A model generated the notes under the pieces. That model was not told the origin of the DNA. It did not search any database and was given only the letters and a program-made list of their open reading frames with translations. A DNA stretch of 64,000 nucleotides from Phialocephala subalpina (lineage: Eukaryota > Ascomycota > Leotiomycetes > Helotiales > Mollisiaceae): positions 42,214 through 106,213 of the forward strand of contig FJOG01000037.1 of assembly GCA_900073065.1 (NCBI GenBank), read 5' to 3'. Of this stretch, positions 23,859 through 35,772 are shown one piece after another. Both the position numbers and the translations under genes were made by a program. Numbering within the stretch: the first letter of the stretch is position 1; the number at the start of each line of letters is the position of its first letter.

Positions 23859-24470
23859 AGGAGCGCCTACACAGGCACCTTGACTTGCCTACGTGGGCAC
23901 CCGTGCCTCTGTAGGCGTGGGAACGTTTCAACGAGGCCTTCTGATTGGCTTAAGAGCTCTTACATAGGTACCCCCATATGCTAACGGCGCTTTAGCGAGA
24001 GTACTAAGTAGACCCACAGCCATTAAAGATAAATTAGAAGCTTTTAAATTTAATTAAATATAATATTTTATGATTTAATTTCGTTAGGAAATAAGAAATC
24101 TATTTAATTTTTAATTTTTCGGTTTTATTTTCGGGCCGAAATACTTATATACTTTAATTATTAAAACTATTAAAATTAAATAATAATAATTTAATTTTTT
24201 TTATTATAATTAAAAAAGTTTTAAATATTATAATTTTATTTATATTCTAATAGTATTTTTCGATAGATTTTATTAAAGAGTATTAAAAGTTAAAATACCC
24301 ACGTGCAAAGTAAGTATTCTTTGCTTATTGGGGTACTTGTGTAAAGGAAGCTCGCTTATTAGGGTGCCTGTGTGTAAAGAGCCAATCAGAAGGCCTCGTT
24401 GAAACGTTCCACGCCTACAGAGGCACGGTGCCCACGTAGGCAAGTCAAGGTGCCTGTGTAGGCGCTCCTC
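23859..24470. mobile_element. Non-autonomous TIR element with 8-bp flanking repeat
   Basis: The left end (from 23860) begins GGAGCGCCTACACAGGCACC and its near-perfect complement forms the right end (to 24468). The inverted repeats run about 93 bp, through AACGTTTCAACGAGGCC to GATTGGC, with only a couple of single-base differences. Both ends are bordered by the direct repeat AAACGAGA (23851-23858 and 24471-24478), a likely 8-bp target-site duplication as made by hAT-type transposases. The interior (about 24020-24300) is AT-rich and has no transposase frame, so this is a MITE-like element of about 612 bp. Confidence 0.75.
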
Positions 24471-24478
24471 AAACGAGA

Positions 24479-25078
24479 TGATGATGAGCACCCCGCAAAT
24501 TGAGCAAATTGAACGTCTTTATTCTACGCGAATGACAGGGTCAAGAGACAGGCAAGCTTTTATCCGCAATGAACTGGCAGCATTTCACCGAGGGAGATCA
24601 CTTGGATCATTTACGGGCCGGGAGATGTTCCCTAGTGAAGCGCATTTGACCTCCAATTGTCCTGTTCTGGTCATGCGCGGCCTTATCGTGATTGGCGTGC
24701 AGGGACCGCACCAAGCCCGAGTTCAGGCTGACCCCCTTTTTTACTCGCGACGCTTCCTTCTTACCGCGCATGCCCAGCACACACCCCCTAAACACCAGGC
24801 ACAGACGGGCACAGCATCGCGGAGATAGTGGCTGCACGGCCAGGAACGTGCTGTAGCCGCAGCGGCCAGTTGACCCCAATCTCGATAGTCGCGCCGTGCT
24901 CCAACCGTGCGCGGCGCCATTGTGAACTGCCGCTTATGGATGTGGATACTCGATTGACTTGCATCTGAGACACAGCATATATCAACGTCTCCCCCTCCCG
25001 AGCCCACCAAATGGAGTCAGCGTTCTGCTCTTGCTGTTGAGTCTTTTGGGTTCGATACATAATCTTAATGTTGCAGAC
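24479..25078. other. Upstream region of the GH78 gene
   Basis: No gene is supported. A weak TATA-like word (CATATATCAA, about 24975-24984) lies about 100 bp ahead of the GH78 ATG. The TIR element is inserted at the left edge of this region. Confidence 0.35.
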
Positions 25079-27415
25079 ATGATTCTCCTCACTCTTCTTG
25101 CGCGCTCGTTAATAGGCCTTGGCTTCATTCGTTCTGCCAGAGCCGATCCTTCATCTTATCAATGGCAAGACTCACTCTCTAGCGACGCCGCTCCTGACTG
25201 GCAGAAGTATGTGCGATCTCCTCCGAACCAGATCGTGCGTCCTGTGGCTGTCCTCGCCAACTACACCCAAGGAAACGTCACCAATCCCAATGGTCTTCTC
25301 ACCGGGAGAGGGGCAACGACCTTCACTAGAACCAGTGTTTCTGCAGGAACCGAGAAAGATGTCCCACCCACGATTGTTGTAGACTTCGGCCAGAACGTTG
25401 TGGGAGTTCTGTCCATCAATTTTGACGGAGCTCAATCTTTCAACGACACTCCTGGTTTGCCCGGTATTCGATTAGCCTTCTCGGAAACACTGCAATATCT
25501 GACCAATGTGTCCGATTTTTCACGCTCATACAACGTAAGACGCTCGAACCGCATCAAATGGACTTGCTGACGCGTACCAGGGAGATACAATTACTCCGGG
25601 AAGTGACCAGGTAAGGATCATCTGAAGAATGTGGAGAAAGTCCGCTGACACACGTGACCAGATTGCGGTCAACCCGTATCCCTACACCTGGACTGATATC
25701 CACGGCTGTGAGTACGGAAATGAGGTTTGCGAAGATGGCCTTCATGGATTTAGATACGTCAAGATATATCTGGATGCTCTGCCTTCAGATGCTCCAGACA
25801 CCACTTCCTACGGCAGCGTTTCCATCGGTTCAATGAGCTTGAACTTCTCCGCGTTTCTCGGAACTCCAAATACCTTCACAGGATATTTTGAGAGCTCAGA
25901 CGACCAGCTGAACCAATGGTGGTATGATGGTGTCTACACCAACGACATGTGTACAGATATTTTCCGAGTGAATGATACAGATCCTCGAGGAGCTGCAAGC
26001 CCAACTCTCATCGGGAAGTTGGTCCTCCATGACGGAGCGAAGCGAGATCGTGATCCATATGTTGGAGATCTTGCCGTCTCAGCACGAACCTCCTATGTCA
26101 GCCATGATCTTCATCTCGCGCCTCGGAATGTGCTGGCTGATCTGGGAGATCATCAACGAGCCGATGGATGGATTCCTCCTGCCAGCATGTAAGTCACGTG
26201 TAGACCTCTTTTCCGACCAGTGCTGATTCTTCCAGTAACAACTACACTCTACCACTTCTGGACTACCCGCTGTGGTGGGTAGTTTGCAGCTACGATCTAT
26301 TCATGTACACTGGGGATACAGCCTATATCCAACAATACTATCCGAACATCGTGAAAGTCCTCGACACTTTCTACCCCTCAGTCACAAACACCAATACAAG
26401 CCTCATCTCGAAAGGAGTCGGTGTTTCCGGTGGCTACGGAGACTATGCTTTCCTTCCGCGGCAGGGGCCAGTGACCTACTACAATGCACTCTACGTCCTC
26501 GCGCTCGACAACGCTGCATCAATCGCCACTTTCCTCGGAGGATCGAAGCAAGCAGATGCAGATCGCTGGACAGCACGAGCTCAGGTTGTTTCCGCAGCTC
26601 TCAACAAATACAACTTCGACACCACAAACGGTGCCTTTTTCGACGGAACCTGCGGCGGAGAAGCATACTGCCAAACACACGCTCAAGATGGTAACAGTCT
26701 CAGCATTGTCACTGGAGTTGCGAACGGCACCCGAGCAAACCAAGTCCTCTCCTACCTCTCCTCCAACAACGCTCGACCATACGGAAACTCATTCTACGAC
26801 AACGATGTCATCGGTGCTGGATTCTCGCAGCGAGTGTACGCTTTTATCTCCTACTTTGAGATCGAAGCACGATTCCTTGTCGGCTCGGCAAGCTCTGCTC
26901 TCGAGGAGATCCGAAGACTGTATGGCTGGATGGCGAGTCACGACCCCATGTCTACTCAATGGGAAGGAATTGGAGATAATGGGACTCCGTATGAAGGAGC
27001 TTACACCTCCATGGCTCACGGATGGGGGACCGGTATCGTGCCTGCGCTTACCAACTACGTTCTCGGCGTCATTCCCCAAGGTCCTGGCTTCTCGGTATAC
27101 AGCATCAAGCCTATGCCTGGAGACATCCATTGGGCGAAAGGCGCGGTTCCAACTCTAAATGGACCTATTCGCGTTAGTTGGAACAGCAATCCCGGAGGGG
27201 GCCAATTCTATCTGAGTGCAAGTGCACCAGCTGGAACGCAAGGGACAATCTACGTACCAGTGGCGAACTCGACTGTGGCAGTGTATTTGGACTCGAAGCA
27301 ATATTTCGCTGCGAATGGAACTCAGAGCTTGAGTCAGGATGGATATGTGGCGATTCCGATTAATGATGCGCAGACGCATACTATTACTGTAGGGTTTCAG
27401 CAGAAATCTAATTAA
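25079..27415 (+). CDS. Secreted GH78 alpha-L-rhamnosidase-like glycosidase
   Basis: Exons are 25079-25534, 25581-25610, 25662-26188 and 26236-27415 (730 residues). Introns are 46, 51 and 47 bp, all in phase; exon 2 is only 30 nt. The signal peptide MILLTLLARSLIGLGFIRSA is followed by a beta-sandwich-like N-terminal region with IVVDFGQNVVG. The (alpha/alpha)6 catalytic region contains QWWYDGVYTNDMCT and the acidic catalytic motif DGAKRDRDPYVGDL. In GH78 enzymes this position supplies Asp/Glu residues for inverting hydrolysis of terminal alpha-L-rhamnose. Later motifs are DGWIPPAS, YNALYVLALDNAA and STQWEGIG. A C-terminal beta-domain (from about 600) carries many N-x-S/T sites. It probably acts outside the cell on plant rhamnosides or pectin. 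The ATG at 25079 is chosen because the longer open frame upstream lacks an ATG. Confidence 0.88.
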
Positions 27416-27872
27416 TAAGCTTTCAGCTCCCACTCAGAGATCATCCTCGCTCTCGTTCAGCCTCGTAGTGAGTAAGCACGTCACACTCCGCATCTCGAGC
27501 AGCACACCTCGGGGTTTAGTGATGTCAACTGCGGGGTAGAATGTCGAATTCAAGCGAATCAACGACAATCATATTAAACATGGGACTTTCCTTTTTCATC
27601 TTTGGAATGCAGTTCGTTCCCATTTCAGCCTCGTATTCAAGGTTGAGACTTTATTGGCAGGGCTCGGAGTTTTCTGTGGAATGCAAGCGCGACCGGGGTT
27701 AACGCCGGAATTTATTTCCGGCTTTACGTATACTCACATGATCTTGAATCATATCGCTGCTTTCGTAAACGTATATATACAGCTCCAGGAAACCAAGATA
27801 GTAAGTGTCATCAACAACACAGTCTATCTCTAGGAACACTTCAGAGACATCCTACTTCTCGAAATCCTCAAA
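27416..27872 (+). promoter_or_regulatory. Intergenic/promoter of the SDR gene with TATA-like box
   Basis: GTATATATAC at 27771-27780 lies about 95 bp ahead of the SDR ATG (27873), a usual TATA position. A CACATGATC-like word occurs at about 27736. Nothing else was recognised. Confidence 0.4.
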
Positions 27873-28691
27873 ATGGCAGCAAACAACAAGACAATCGTCC
27901 TCATCACCGGTACCTACCCCTCCTCTCATCTTCCTTCTGCAAAACATCCTAGCTAACATCGCATAGGCGGAAACGGAGGCATCGGCTACCTCACCGCAGA
28001 ATCTCTCGCAGCGTCCTCTCCAAACTACCACATCATAATCGCCAGTCGCAACGTCGAGAAAGGTCAAGAAGCCTTGAAGACACTGCAAGCCTCCCAACCA
28101 AATGGCTCCTTCTCAATGGTTCAGCTCGACGTCACCGATCACGACTCTATCACCAAATCAACCGATCTCATCAGCAAAGATTTCGGCAGACTCGACGTCT
28201 TGATCAACAACGCCGGAATCATCAGCAAAGCAACCCCTCTCATCAACCAACTCCGCGACACCTTCGAAACCAACACATTCGGCCCCGCCATCGTAACCGA
28301 GACGTTCAAGCCACTGTTAGAGAACTCCAAAGACGCTCGACTGATCTACGTAACCTCCGACCTAGGCTCCATCACCGAACGTTCCGACCCCTCGAACAAA
28401 TACTACAAGCTCCCCGCCATGGCATACCGGATGTCGAAATCCGCGATGAACATGATGATGATGTGTCATCATGCCGAGTTGGGACCAAAGGGCGTCAAGG
28501 TCTGGGCTTTCAATCCTGGATATGTGGTTACGAATTTGAGTGGGACGGGGGAGCAGGGGAGGCAGGAACGGATTAGCAATGGGGCTGGGGATGCGGGGGA
28601 GAGTGCGAGGGGGATTGTGAGGTTGGTGGATGGGAGGAGGGATGCTGATGTGGGGAGGTTTGTTAATAAGGATGGGTTTCATGCTTGGTAG
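27873..28691 (+). CDS. Classical short-chain dehydrogenase/reductase
   Basis: Exons 27873-27909 and 27967-28691 encode 253 residues; the 57-bp intron splits the glycine-rich NAD(P) motif, ITGGNGGIGYL, and keeps phase. Other SDR hallmarks are the LDVTDHDS acidic turn, LINNAG (structural NNAG), the Ser of VTSDLGS, and the catalytic YRMSK (Y-x-x-x-K). PGYVVTNLSG follows the active site, as in carbonyl reductase-type SDRs. The enzyme should use NAD(P)H to interconvert a carbonyl and an alcohol in the cytosol; the substrate cannot be predicted. Neighbours are a GH78 glycosidase and a 2-oxoglutarate oxygenase, but there is no backbone enzyme to suggest a secondary-metabolite cluster. Confidence 0.88.
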
Positions 28692-28774
28692 GGAAAGGTA
28701 AGGGGGCTTTGATGTTGGAGATGCGGGGTAGGGGTTTGTTATTTCGAAATTCGAAACGCTTCAGCCTTTTCAGT

Positions 28775-29584
28775 CTATTCTTTCTCCTTTTCTCCCTTGC
28801 TATCACTGGCGGGTTCGTCGTCATCGTCGTCTTCTTCATCGTTTTCAGACGGCTTCTCAGCAGCCAAAAGCTTCCACGATAATCAGCCCCGTTTTCATGA
28901 CCCTTCCTCCTCTTCCTCCTCAACACAGAGTTATACACAACCTTCACTTCCCAGAACCCCTCATACAATGCCTTGCTATCCTCAGCCTTTTAAGAGTTCC
29001 TCAATATAACGTATCCCTTCGCTGATTTTAGGGAAGCATATCCACAACCATCGCCAACCTACTCAATCTTACCTTCATACCCAGGACCAGCACCCAATTT
29101 GGGATTTAATGTCCACTCTTTTGGTTCGAATTTGACAATATCCTTAACTGATCCAGTGATCAGCAATGGATCCAATGGCTCATCTCCCATCGGCCCCGCG
29201 ATTTCCGGACAGATGAAGCCCCCACCAACACCGATATTGAAGCCGAAGGTCCTCTGGTTGAGAGATTGACGACGAATGATCTCGACATACAGGGCGGAGA
29301 AGTCCAGCTTTGTGGTTCCAGGCACAAGGCATCTGTTACGCAGGAACTTGAGCTCGACGGCGTAGCCATCAAATTGGCCAGAAAATGGATTCGCCATTAG
29401 GAGAGGGGAGATTGATATTGTACCAGAAGAGGTGCCTGGTGGTGGCATAGATGCAGATACTCCACTTGTGGCAGGAGCGGAACCATTTTTGGCTCGTTTG
29501 CTGGGCCATCGGCAGCTAGAAAGTTGTAAGTTGGAGTGGGGAATCGCGAATTGGAATTCACATACCTGTGGCTGCCCTCTTCAT
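28775..29584 (-). CDS. Unknown protein with acidic tail; one apparent frameshift
   Basis: Proposed exons, right to left, are 29584-29562, 29515-29073, 29016-28948 and 28870-28775. The visible protein has KRAKNGSAPATSG near the start, then FSGQFDGYAVELKFLRNR, GGGFICPEIAGPMG and IVKFEPKEWTLNPKLG. It ends with an acidic tail containing SENDEEDDDDDEP, like nuclear or chromatin-associated proteins. The exon 29016-28948 reads IRYIEELLKG then stops. Removing one A from the AAAA run at about 28984-28989 restores AEDSKALYEGFWE, which splices in phase to the acidic tail. This is either a real one-base lesion or an assembly error. The first exon and start are uncertain because the stronger donor (GTATGT) gives the wrong phase. 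I do not recognise the family. Confidence 0.5.
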
Positions 29585-30499
29585 AATTGATTTTCGAGTT
29601 TGATTCTGATGTTGTTTGAGGATTTCCACGGGAATGGAGAGATGGAGGAGGGCAGGGAAAACGATCTTCAAAGGCCCGAGTTTGAGCCAGCGATGATGAT
29701 GGCCTCCCAGCCCCCCTATTTTAAGCGAGGACATCCGAACTCATGGTGGCGGTTTGACCCAGCATTTTCCTCTTCAACTCTATCACAAACATCAAATAAA
29801 CAGAAAACCAAGCTGAAATTGAACATCAAGCTCATTACAGACTTGAAAATCGACAAGTGATGACTGCGATTCGAAGTGGACCACGTGCACATGGCTCGAG
29901 GAAGAATCTGTGCATCGGTGATTTTGATGAGAAGGAGAGGATGATAGAAGTTGAAAGCGAGAGTAATGAGCCGCAAAAAAGGCGACAGGAATGTCGGAGA
30001 CGCTTCAAAGGTCGATATGTCCGATCACATGCTCCGCTTACCGAACATCATGGCGGACCTTTATCGCTGCCGTGCTGACCAATGACACAAGATAGGGACC
30101 CCGACCCCAATCATGCACCACCTGCAGCAAACATGCTCGGCGAAGATTTCCTAATAAGCATCAGAGGACCTACCCGATATCAAAGAAACGCCGGATATGA
30201 TAAGGCGAAGGCATGCATCCAATCTTAGCAAGCGAAAGATGGGGTATGCGCGGAGACCCTTGCCGAACGGATAAAGGAGGCTCGACCACCTCTCAAAGAT
30301 GGCTCAAAGGTGGGATTTGACAACATCCCATTCTTCGAGTATATCGTCAACGCGACTTCTTGCTTCAACACATGGACCGAATCTAGCCGGTCACTAGTAC
30401 TTAGGACTTAACATTATATCCATAGCTTCAGCCCTGACATTCGAGCTCTTTATCCAGCTCATCGACCCAACATCTACCTTGTATCAATCTCAAACAACA
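29585..30499. other. Intergenic, no gene recognised
   Basis: This is a divergent intergenic region between the acidic-tailed protein (minus) and the oxygenase (plus). Short frames exist but none has splice or family support. Confidence 0.4.
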
Positions 30500-31622
30500 A
30501 TGGCAACTTCAAGCTTCCCCCTCCTCTCCTTTCAGGAATTTTTGACTGGCTCCGAGGTTGAGAAGCGAGCAGTAGCACAGAAGCTGTACAACGCATTCCA
30601 CACCTATGGCTGGGTTTACCTCCAAGACTTTGGGATCTCCAAAGAGGAAATCGCTGAAATGTTCGCAATGGTTGGTGCAAAATTGATCTTTGTCCACAAG
30701 ACATGAAGATCGGAGCTGACAGAATTCATAGTCCAAAAAGTACTTTGAGCGACCTCTGGAAGCAAAAGTGAGAGACACATTAAACGATGCCGAGACCAAC
30801 CAAGGCTATACACCCGATGGTGCTGAGGCTAATGGCGGAACTGACCACAAGGAGGTTTGTTGCAACCTCAAGAGAAGTTGCATCTTGAAGCTGATCTTTG
30901 AAGTGTTACGAGCATCGTCGATTCAAGAATGACCTTTGCCCATCCGACGAAGAATTCAAGAACTTCAGAACCTTCATTGATGCTTTCTACGAGGCAAGTC
31001 CAACACTCTTCTCCCTCTAATCCCACTTCATAACTGACCTCTCCAGAAATGCTTCAACCTCTCCGTCAACGTCCTCCAAGCACTTGCCATGGTCATGGAC
31101 CTCGACATGAACTACTTCTCCTCTGCCCTCGCAAAAGCCGACCCCCAGCTTCGCCTGCTATACTACATGCCCATCGAACGCTCCATCATCGAGTCCGCCG
31201 GCCACGCACGAATCATCCCACACACCGACTTCGGACTCTGCACCCTCCTCTTCCAAGACAACGTCGGAGGTTTGGAAGTCGATCCCTTCCACACAGGTGA
31301 ATTTGTGCCCGCTACGCCTATCGAAGGGACATGCGTCATCAACGTCGCGGATTTGCTGCAACGACTGAGTAATGATCGTTTGAGAAGCACTTTACATCGC
31401 GTTACTAGTCCTCCGTTGGAGAAGGTGGGAAGTGATGGAATGTTGCCTGCGAGGTACTCGACTGCTTTCTTTGTGCATCCTAGTGCGGATGTGGAGATTG
31501 ATCCTATTCTGAGGGATGGAGAGGCGAAGAAGTATGAGAGTGTTAATGCGGGGAAGTGGAGGACTATGAATACTGCGAAGAATTATGCCAACATCTTGGG
31601 GCCGGATGGAGTCAAGGTGTAG
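30500..31622 (+). CDS. 2-oxoglutarate/Fe(II) oxygenase (isopenicillin N synthase-like)
   Basis: Exons are 30500-30670, 30732-30854, 30904-30993 and 31047-31622 (319 residues), all in phase. The N-terminal region with KLYNAFHTYGWVYLQDFGI matches the DIOX_N part of the family. The C-terminal double-stranded beta-helix has HTDFG (Fe ligands His187 and Asp189), LHRV (His245) and RYS (Arg264 and Ser266), the residues that bind iron and 2-oxoglutarate. The reaction should be oxidation of a small molecule coupled to decarboxylation of 2-oxoglutarate; the substrate is unknown. The third intron appears to use a GC donor (GAG|GCAAGT) with a normal acceptor, a rare but accepted class. The enzyme is probably cytosolic, as no signal peptide is seen. 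Confidence 0.87.
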
Positions 31623-31676
31623 ATGTAGAGGTGATTTAGAGGATCGACTGCCACATAAGTTAGACTCAACTTTTTT

Positions 31677-31950
31677 TTCCGCCGGTTCCGTTTTAGTGTT
31701 TGGACGTAAGTAGTTGCCACTTTAACTTGAGCCGAGGGTAAGCATTCCTAAGCATGCATAAGCACGGCCTAAGCAACCTGAGTACATGGCAAAGTCAGCC
31801 TAAGCATATACTAAGAGGCCATTTTAGCTCCTAAAAGGACTCGTTTTAACTCCCTTGATATTCGGTTATACTTTCTTTATCTAAGTATAAATCCTATTTT
31901 GGCTCCTTTATAATCGAGGTTCCCTCGAAATTATTTTTAGATTTATTTCG
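31677..31950 (+). repeat. Dispersed repeat, RIP-eroded copy
   Basis: This aligns with 40270-40513 in the same orientation. Shared words include the pair GGTTCCGTTTTAG/GGCTCCGTTTAG, TTTAACTTGAGCCGAGGGTAAGCAT/TTTAACCTGAGTTGAGGGTGAGCAT (in shorter pieces), and GAGGCCATTTTAG in both. Differences here are mostly C-to-T or G-to-A relative to the other copy, and sequence on the right dissolves into an AT island. It is probably a remnant of a transposon of unknown class. Confidence 0.6.
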
Positions 31951-32520
31951 TACGAAAGTATATTCGCTTATATATAAATAATAAATTAATTAATTTTATT
32001 AGTATTTGGTAATAAAATCCTTAAATAATTTATATATAATATTAATATTAATATAATTTTATAAAATATATTTTATTAAATGAAATTTAAAATTATTTAA
32101 TTATTTAATTTTTTATTTTATAAATAAATAAATTATTTAGAATTATATTAATATTAAATAATTAAAATTCGAAAAATATATATATTTAAAAGAATTTAAT
32201 ATAAAGAAAAATAAGAAAAATATTAAAGAAAATATAAAATATAAATTATTAATATAAAAAATTAAAAAGATTAAAATTATAATAAATATTAAAAATATTA
32301 AAGAAAATAAAGATAATAATAAAATAATTAAAAATTTAAAAAAAATATTTATTATTATTATATTATATAAAAGTTTCAAATTTAATTATTTAATTATTTA
32401 ATATATAAAAATAAAAAAATAAAATTAAAACTTTTTTTTAGATTTTATATAAATATTTAATATTTTTAATTTTATATATTCTTATAAACTTTTCATAGAA
32501 TCATTAAAGGGTAAAAATCG
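31951..32520. repeat. AT-rich RIP-like island
   Basis: About 570 bp of nearly pure A/T with poly-purine ATTAAA runs. It adjoins the eroded dispersed repeat on its left. No gene is present. Confidence 0.65.
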
Positions 32521-33427
32521 CTATTTTTGGTGTAAATGGTAGCCGATATAAGGGGGCGGGGGGGGTTTTATTAGATGATTTTTATCAAACAACATTTATT
32601 AACAGGCTCTATCGAGAATTATTTACTCCAAATTAGATCGTGACCATACAATGGGCCCTCCAACTCGCCAATGTCCCGGCGGTTGCAAGCTTCCACATCA
32701 AAAGATAATAATGAGGCTCCTGGTCAGCCTCACTGTACCTATGACTCACCACAGAACACCACAAGCTAGGCATCACCCCACTTCTCGAGGCAATCACCCA
32801 TTCAATATGCTGGGTCCTGCCGGTATGGTCTTCTTCGGCATGTGTGTGTGTGCGGCAACAGAGTTCGGGTTGTTGCATCAGCATCTCTATACTCAATCCG
32901 GCATCCTGCATCCTGACTGCAACGCCCACCTTCAACGAGAGATGGCTCTCTCACAATATGCTTGTCAGGCGATGTTTGGATGGTCGAATCAACTACCTCC
33001 ACGACCGCTTATTTGCAGCACATACTCGTCGTCATAATGATATTAGTTAGCCAATGGGAATGGGAGATTCCGTCACTTTCTGCGATGTGCCATAAGGAAA
33101 TGTGCGCAACCATTCTGATGGAGAACACGTGTGAATTACTCCACTCGGCCTCAGTGATTCTTCCAGAGATTGGTGTGTTTGTGGTTTTTAGGTTGGTTAC
33201 ACAGCTAGGAGGCCACTCGGAGGCTTTCCAGATATTGGGGTAGGCAAAGAGCTGAGGACAGCTCATCTCAATCATCAAGAATCCAGAGTGAAGTTGTCCA
33301 GGTTCTGCCCGAGTTTTTTTCTGTGTTATGAATTGTTCGTTGGTTCAATTCTGTTAGTTACTACATCATTATATGGATCTTCTCCTATTATCCTCTAATT
33401 AAACAGCTGCCTGATATCCATTGATTA
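32521..33427. other. Intergenic, no gene recognised
   Basis: Normal composition; a G run lies at 32555-32566. Frames on both strands up to about 128 codons lack any family signature, and opposite-strand frames overlap, so I make no call. Confidence 0.4.
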
Positions 33428-35772
33428 ATGTTGCGCCGCTTCCAAAATCACACGCTTTCGAAAGAGACACGCGGGGAAGACTCTTCCAAAGAATCTCGGA
33501 TTGATTCGATCAAGAGGCATCTGCCGAAGTCTCTAGTTTTAGGGAAACGCAGTAGCGGCAAGAAGGACATCGGACGACGGTTACCATCGGTAAGGGACAC
33601 AGTTACGATCACACTGTCAGATAGAAGTGCCAGCTGACAAATTGTGAGGAAATATAGGGGTCTACTACCATGGCGAGGAAGAATAGACGTGGAGATCAAT
33701 ACGAATACTGGAATGGGCCTGGGAACGGGAGTGATTATGAGAATCAGTCGAGAGGGAGCAATGGAGTTGATAATGGACATCGAGGAGAGGACGCCAATGA
33801 TCAAGAAAATAATCACTCTACGACAGCAATCAGCGATGATCAATCAAACTTCAACCTCTTGCCATACACTAGCGCTCTCTGGCGAGCGACCCAAGCTTTT
33901 GCAGCAGCACAAAAGGAAGTGGAGAACGTCAACGACCTATACATCGCGCATGCGAAAGAGATTGAGAAGGTCCCAGAAGTCCATCGACGGCTCGCAAAAC
34001 TCTATGACGAATGCGTGTACAAAGACAGGAGGATCAAACAACAGAAGAATACAATTGCTGAGTTGCAACTCGAGAGCAAAGACAAAGAAGCTGACCTCGC
34101 AAAGAGAAGAGCCAAGCTGGAGGAAGACGCAGAGAAGCTGGGGGCAGAGAAGGAGGAGCAAGTAAAGAAGGCGCAGAAAGCAGAGAAAAGCATGGACGTC
34201 CGCAAGGCCGAGCTGAAACATAACATGGAAAAGGAGCTTGCTGATCTCAAGGAGGAGCAAGACAAGAATTACAACTCGCGCTTGAATGAATTGGAAGATA
34301 CAAAGAGAAAGCAAGGAGATGAGTGGAAGAATAAATTGAATATCTTGGAGGCCGACAATAAGAAATTATTGGGGGATCTCAAATTGAGGGAGAAACAGAT
34401 AGAGGATCTGGAGGGACAATTGAAAAAGACAGGAGACCGACTCGAAGACTCGGAGGCGGCAAAGACGTTGTACAAGAAGCAAAAGGAGGATCTAGAAGCC
34501 AGGTATAAAGAGATTCAGAACGAATTTGGTTTGACAACTCAAACAACAGATTTCTAGTAAGTGTCTAACCTCGAACCCCAACACATGCAAGGGAAAATTC
34601 TAACTTCATGAATAGCAAGGGAAAGTTCGCAGAGATCAGCCAAGCCATTGAGAAAATATCCTCGCAGTACTTCACAGACTTGCCTTTTGACGTATGCTCC
34701 GCCGTCCCATTAAGCCCGTCATTTACTGATCAACTATCAGGACTTTAAGGCGATTCGCAAGGAACTTATAGCTGTCGATAAATGTTTCAACTCGATTCCT
34801 ATCTCTCACAGCGACACTTCGCAAGATCTCCGTATGGCTCATGCTCAACGGATTATTTCTTCGGCCCTGAGTAGCCACATCTGGAAACCTTTTTCTTCCG
34901 AGAAGGCTCTATCGAATCCGGAGTTTGCCAATCTGCTCGATGAAATCTGTACAGTACTTGCGAATTCCGACCGTGGTGGAAAGAAGGGCCGTGCAGCAAC
35001 TGTCTGGAAAGTTCTGACCATGCAAGCTCTTCAGTATTTAGATCAAGATCTGCCACTTACCCCAACATCAACATCAACATCAACATCTCACGAGGCCGAA
35101 CGCTCCCATTCCTCAGGCAGAGCCAGCCAAGCTGTTCAGGATATGCTCAATATACTCTCGCCTTTGATCATCCCATCAGAGCAAGTCCAAATACACGAAG
35201 CGCTGATTGACCTTGCCAAGTCCGCCGTCGATGTTTGGGATTTGGCCCAGACAGATATATTGAAAATCACTGCTTGTCTTAGCCTCAACCCTTCAGATCG
35301 CAACGAGTGGCGCTCTGCTAAATTCGACCCTGCCCCATCGAGCGGACACCAAGATCTCGAAATGGACAGCAAGACATTCACTCGTCCCCGTGTATTCACT
35401 CTCTTCCCTCAAGTCGTGGCTCACAAGTTGACTCTGCCCGAAGCTGAGCCCACTTTTCACGTTCCTGGTAGTTTCTCGACACCTCAGCAGGACCTCGCTG
35501 TGGCGGAAACCATTATTCATCCAGGGAACGGCCTCCCTGAATCATCTCCGTTGGTAGTGCGGGGCAGAGCTGAGGAAGAAGAGAGGAAAGCATATTTGGC
35601 GAAACTGATTGAAAATGCAGATAAAGAGTTCGCTAAAGGAGGAAGGCTGGGGGGATATAGTAGAAGCGAGAGTATTTCTGGATCTGCGACGGGGTCTATG
35701 TCTGGGCCACTCAGCCCGAGTGCACGGTGGTCAACTGGGTCGACTCTGAGGCCGACGGAAGACGAAGATTAG
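33428..35772 (+). CDS. Large coiled-coil protein of unknown function
   Basis: Exons are 33428-33589, 33658-34556, 34616-34691 and 34741-35772 (722 residues). The donors GTAAGG, GTAAGT and GTATGC and all phases agree. Residues 1-54 are basic. About 85-130 are helical with LPYTSALWRATQAFAAAQKE, and about 135-350 form a long Lys/Glu-rich coiled coil. A helical C-terminal domain follows, with YFTDLPFDDFKAIRKEL and SSALSSHIWKPFSSEKA, then a Ser-rich tail ending PTEDED. A (TCAACA)n-like stretch at 35067-35086 encodes a short Thr-Ser repeat. The architecture resembles uncharacterised fungal coiled-coil proteins; no enzymatic motif is seen. The exons could be two genes, but the uninterrupted phase argues for one. 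Confidence 0.72.

Noticed and set aside
24478..24828. Plus-strand frame starting at the right border of the MITE
   Set aside because: Its start lies at the target duplication and no homologous family or intron structure is evident.
24959..27872. Secondary-metabolite cluster formed by GH78, SDR and the 2-oxoglutarate oxygenase
   Set aside because: No polyketide synthase, NRPS, terpene synthase or P450 is present; proximity alone is not evidence.
32143..32379. Hydrophobic minus-strand frame (78 codons)
   Set aside because: It is a translation of an AT-rich island; Ile/Phe/Leu richness is a composition artefact.
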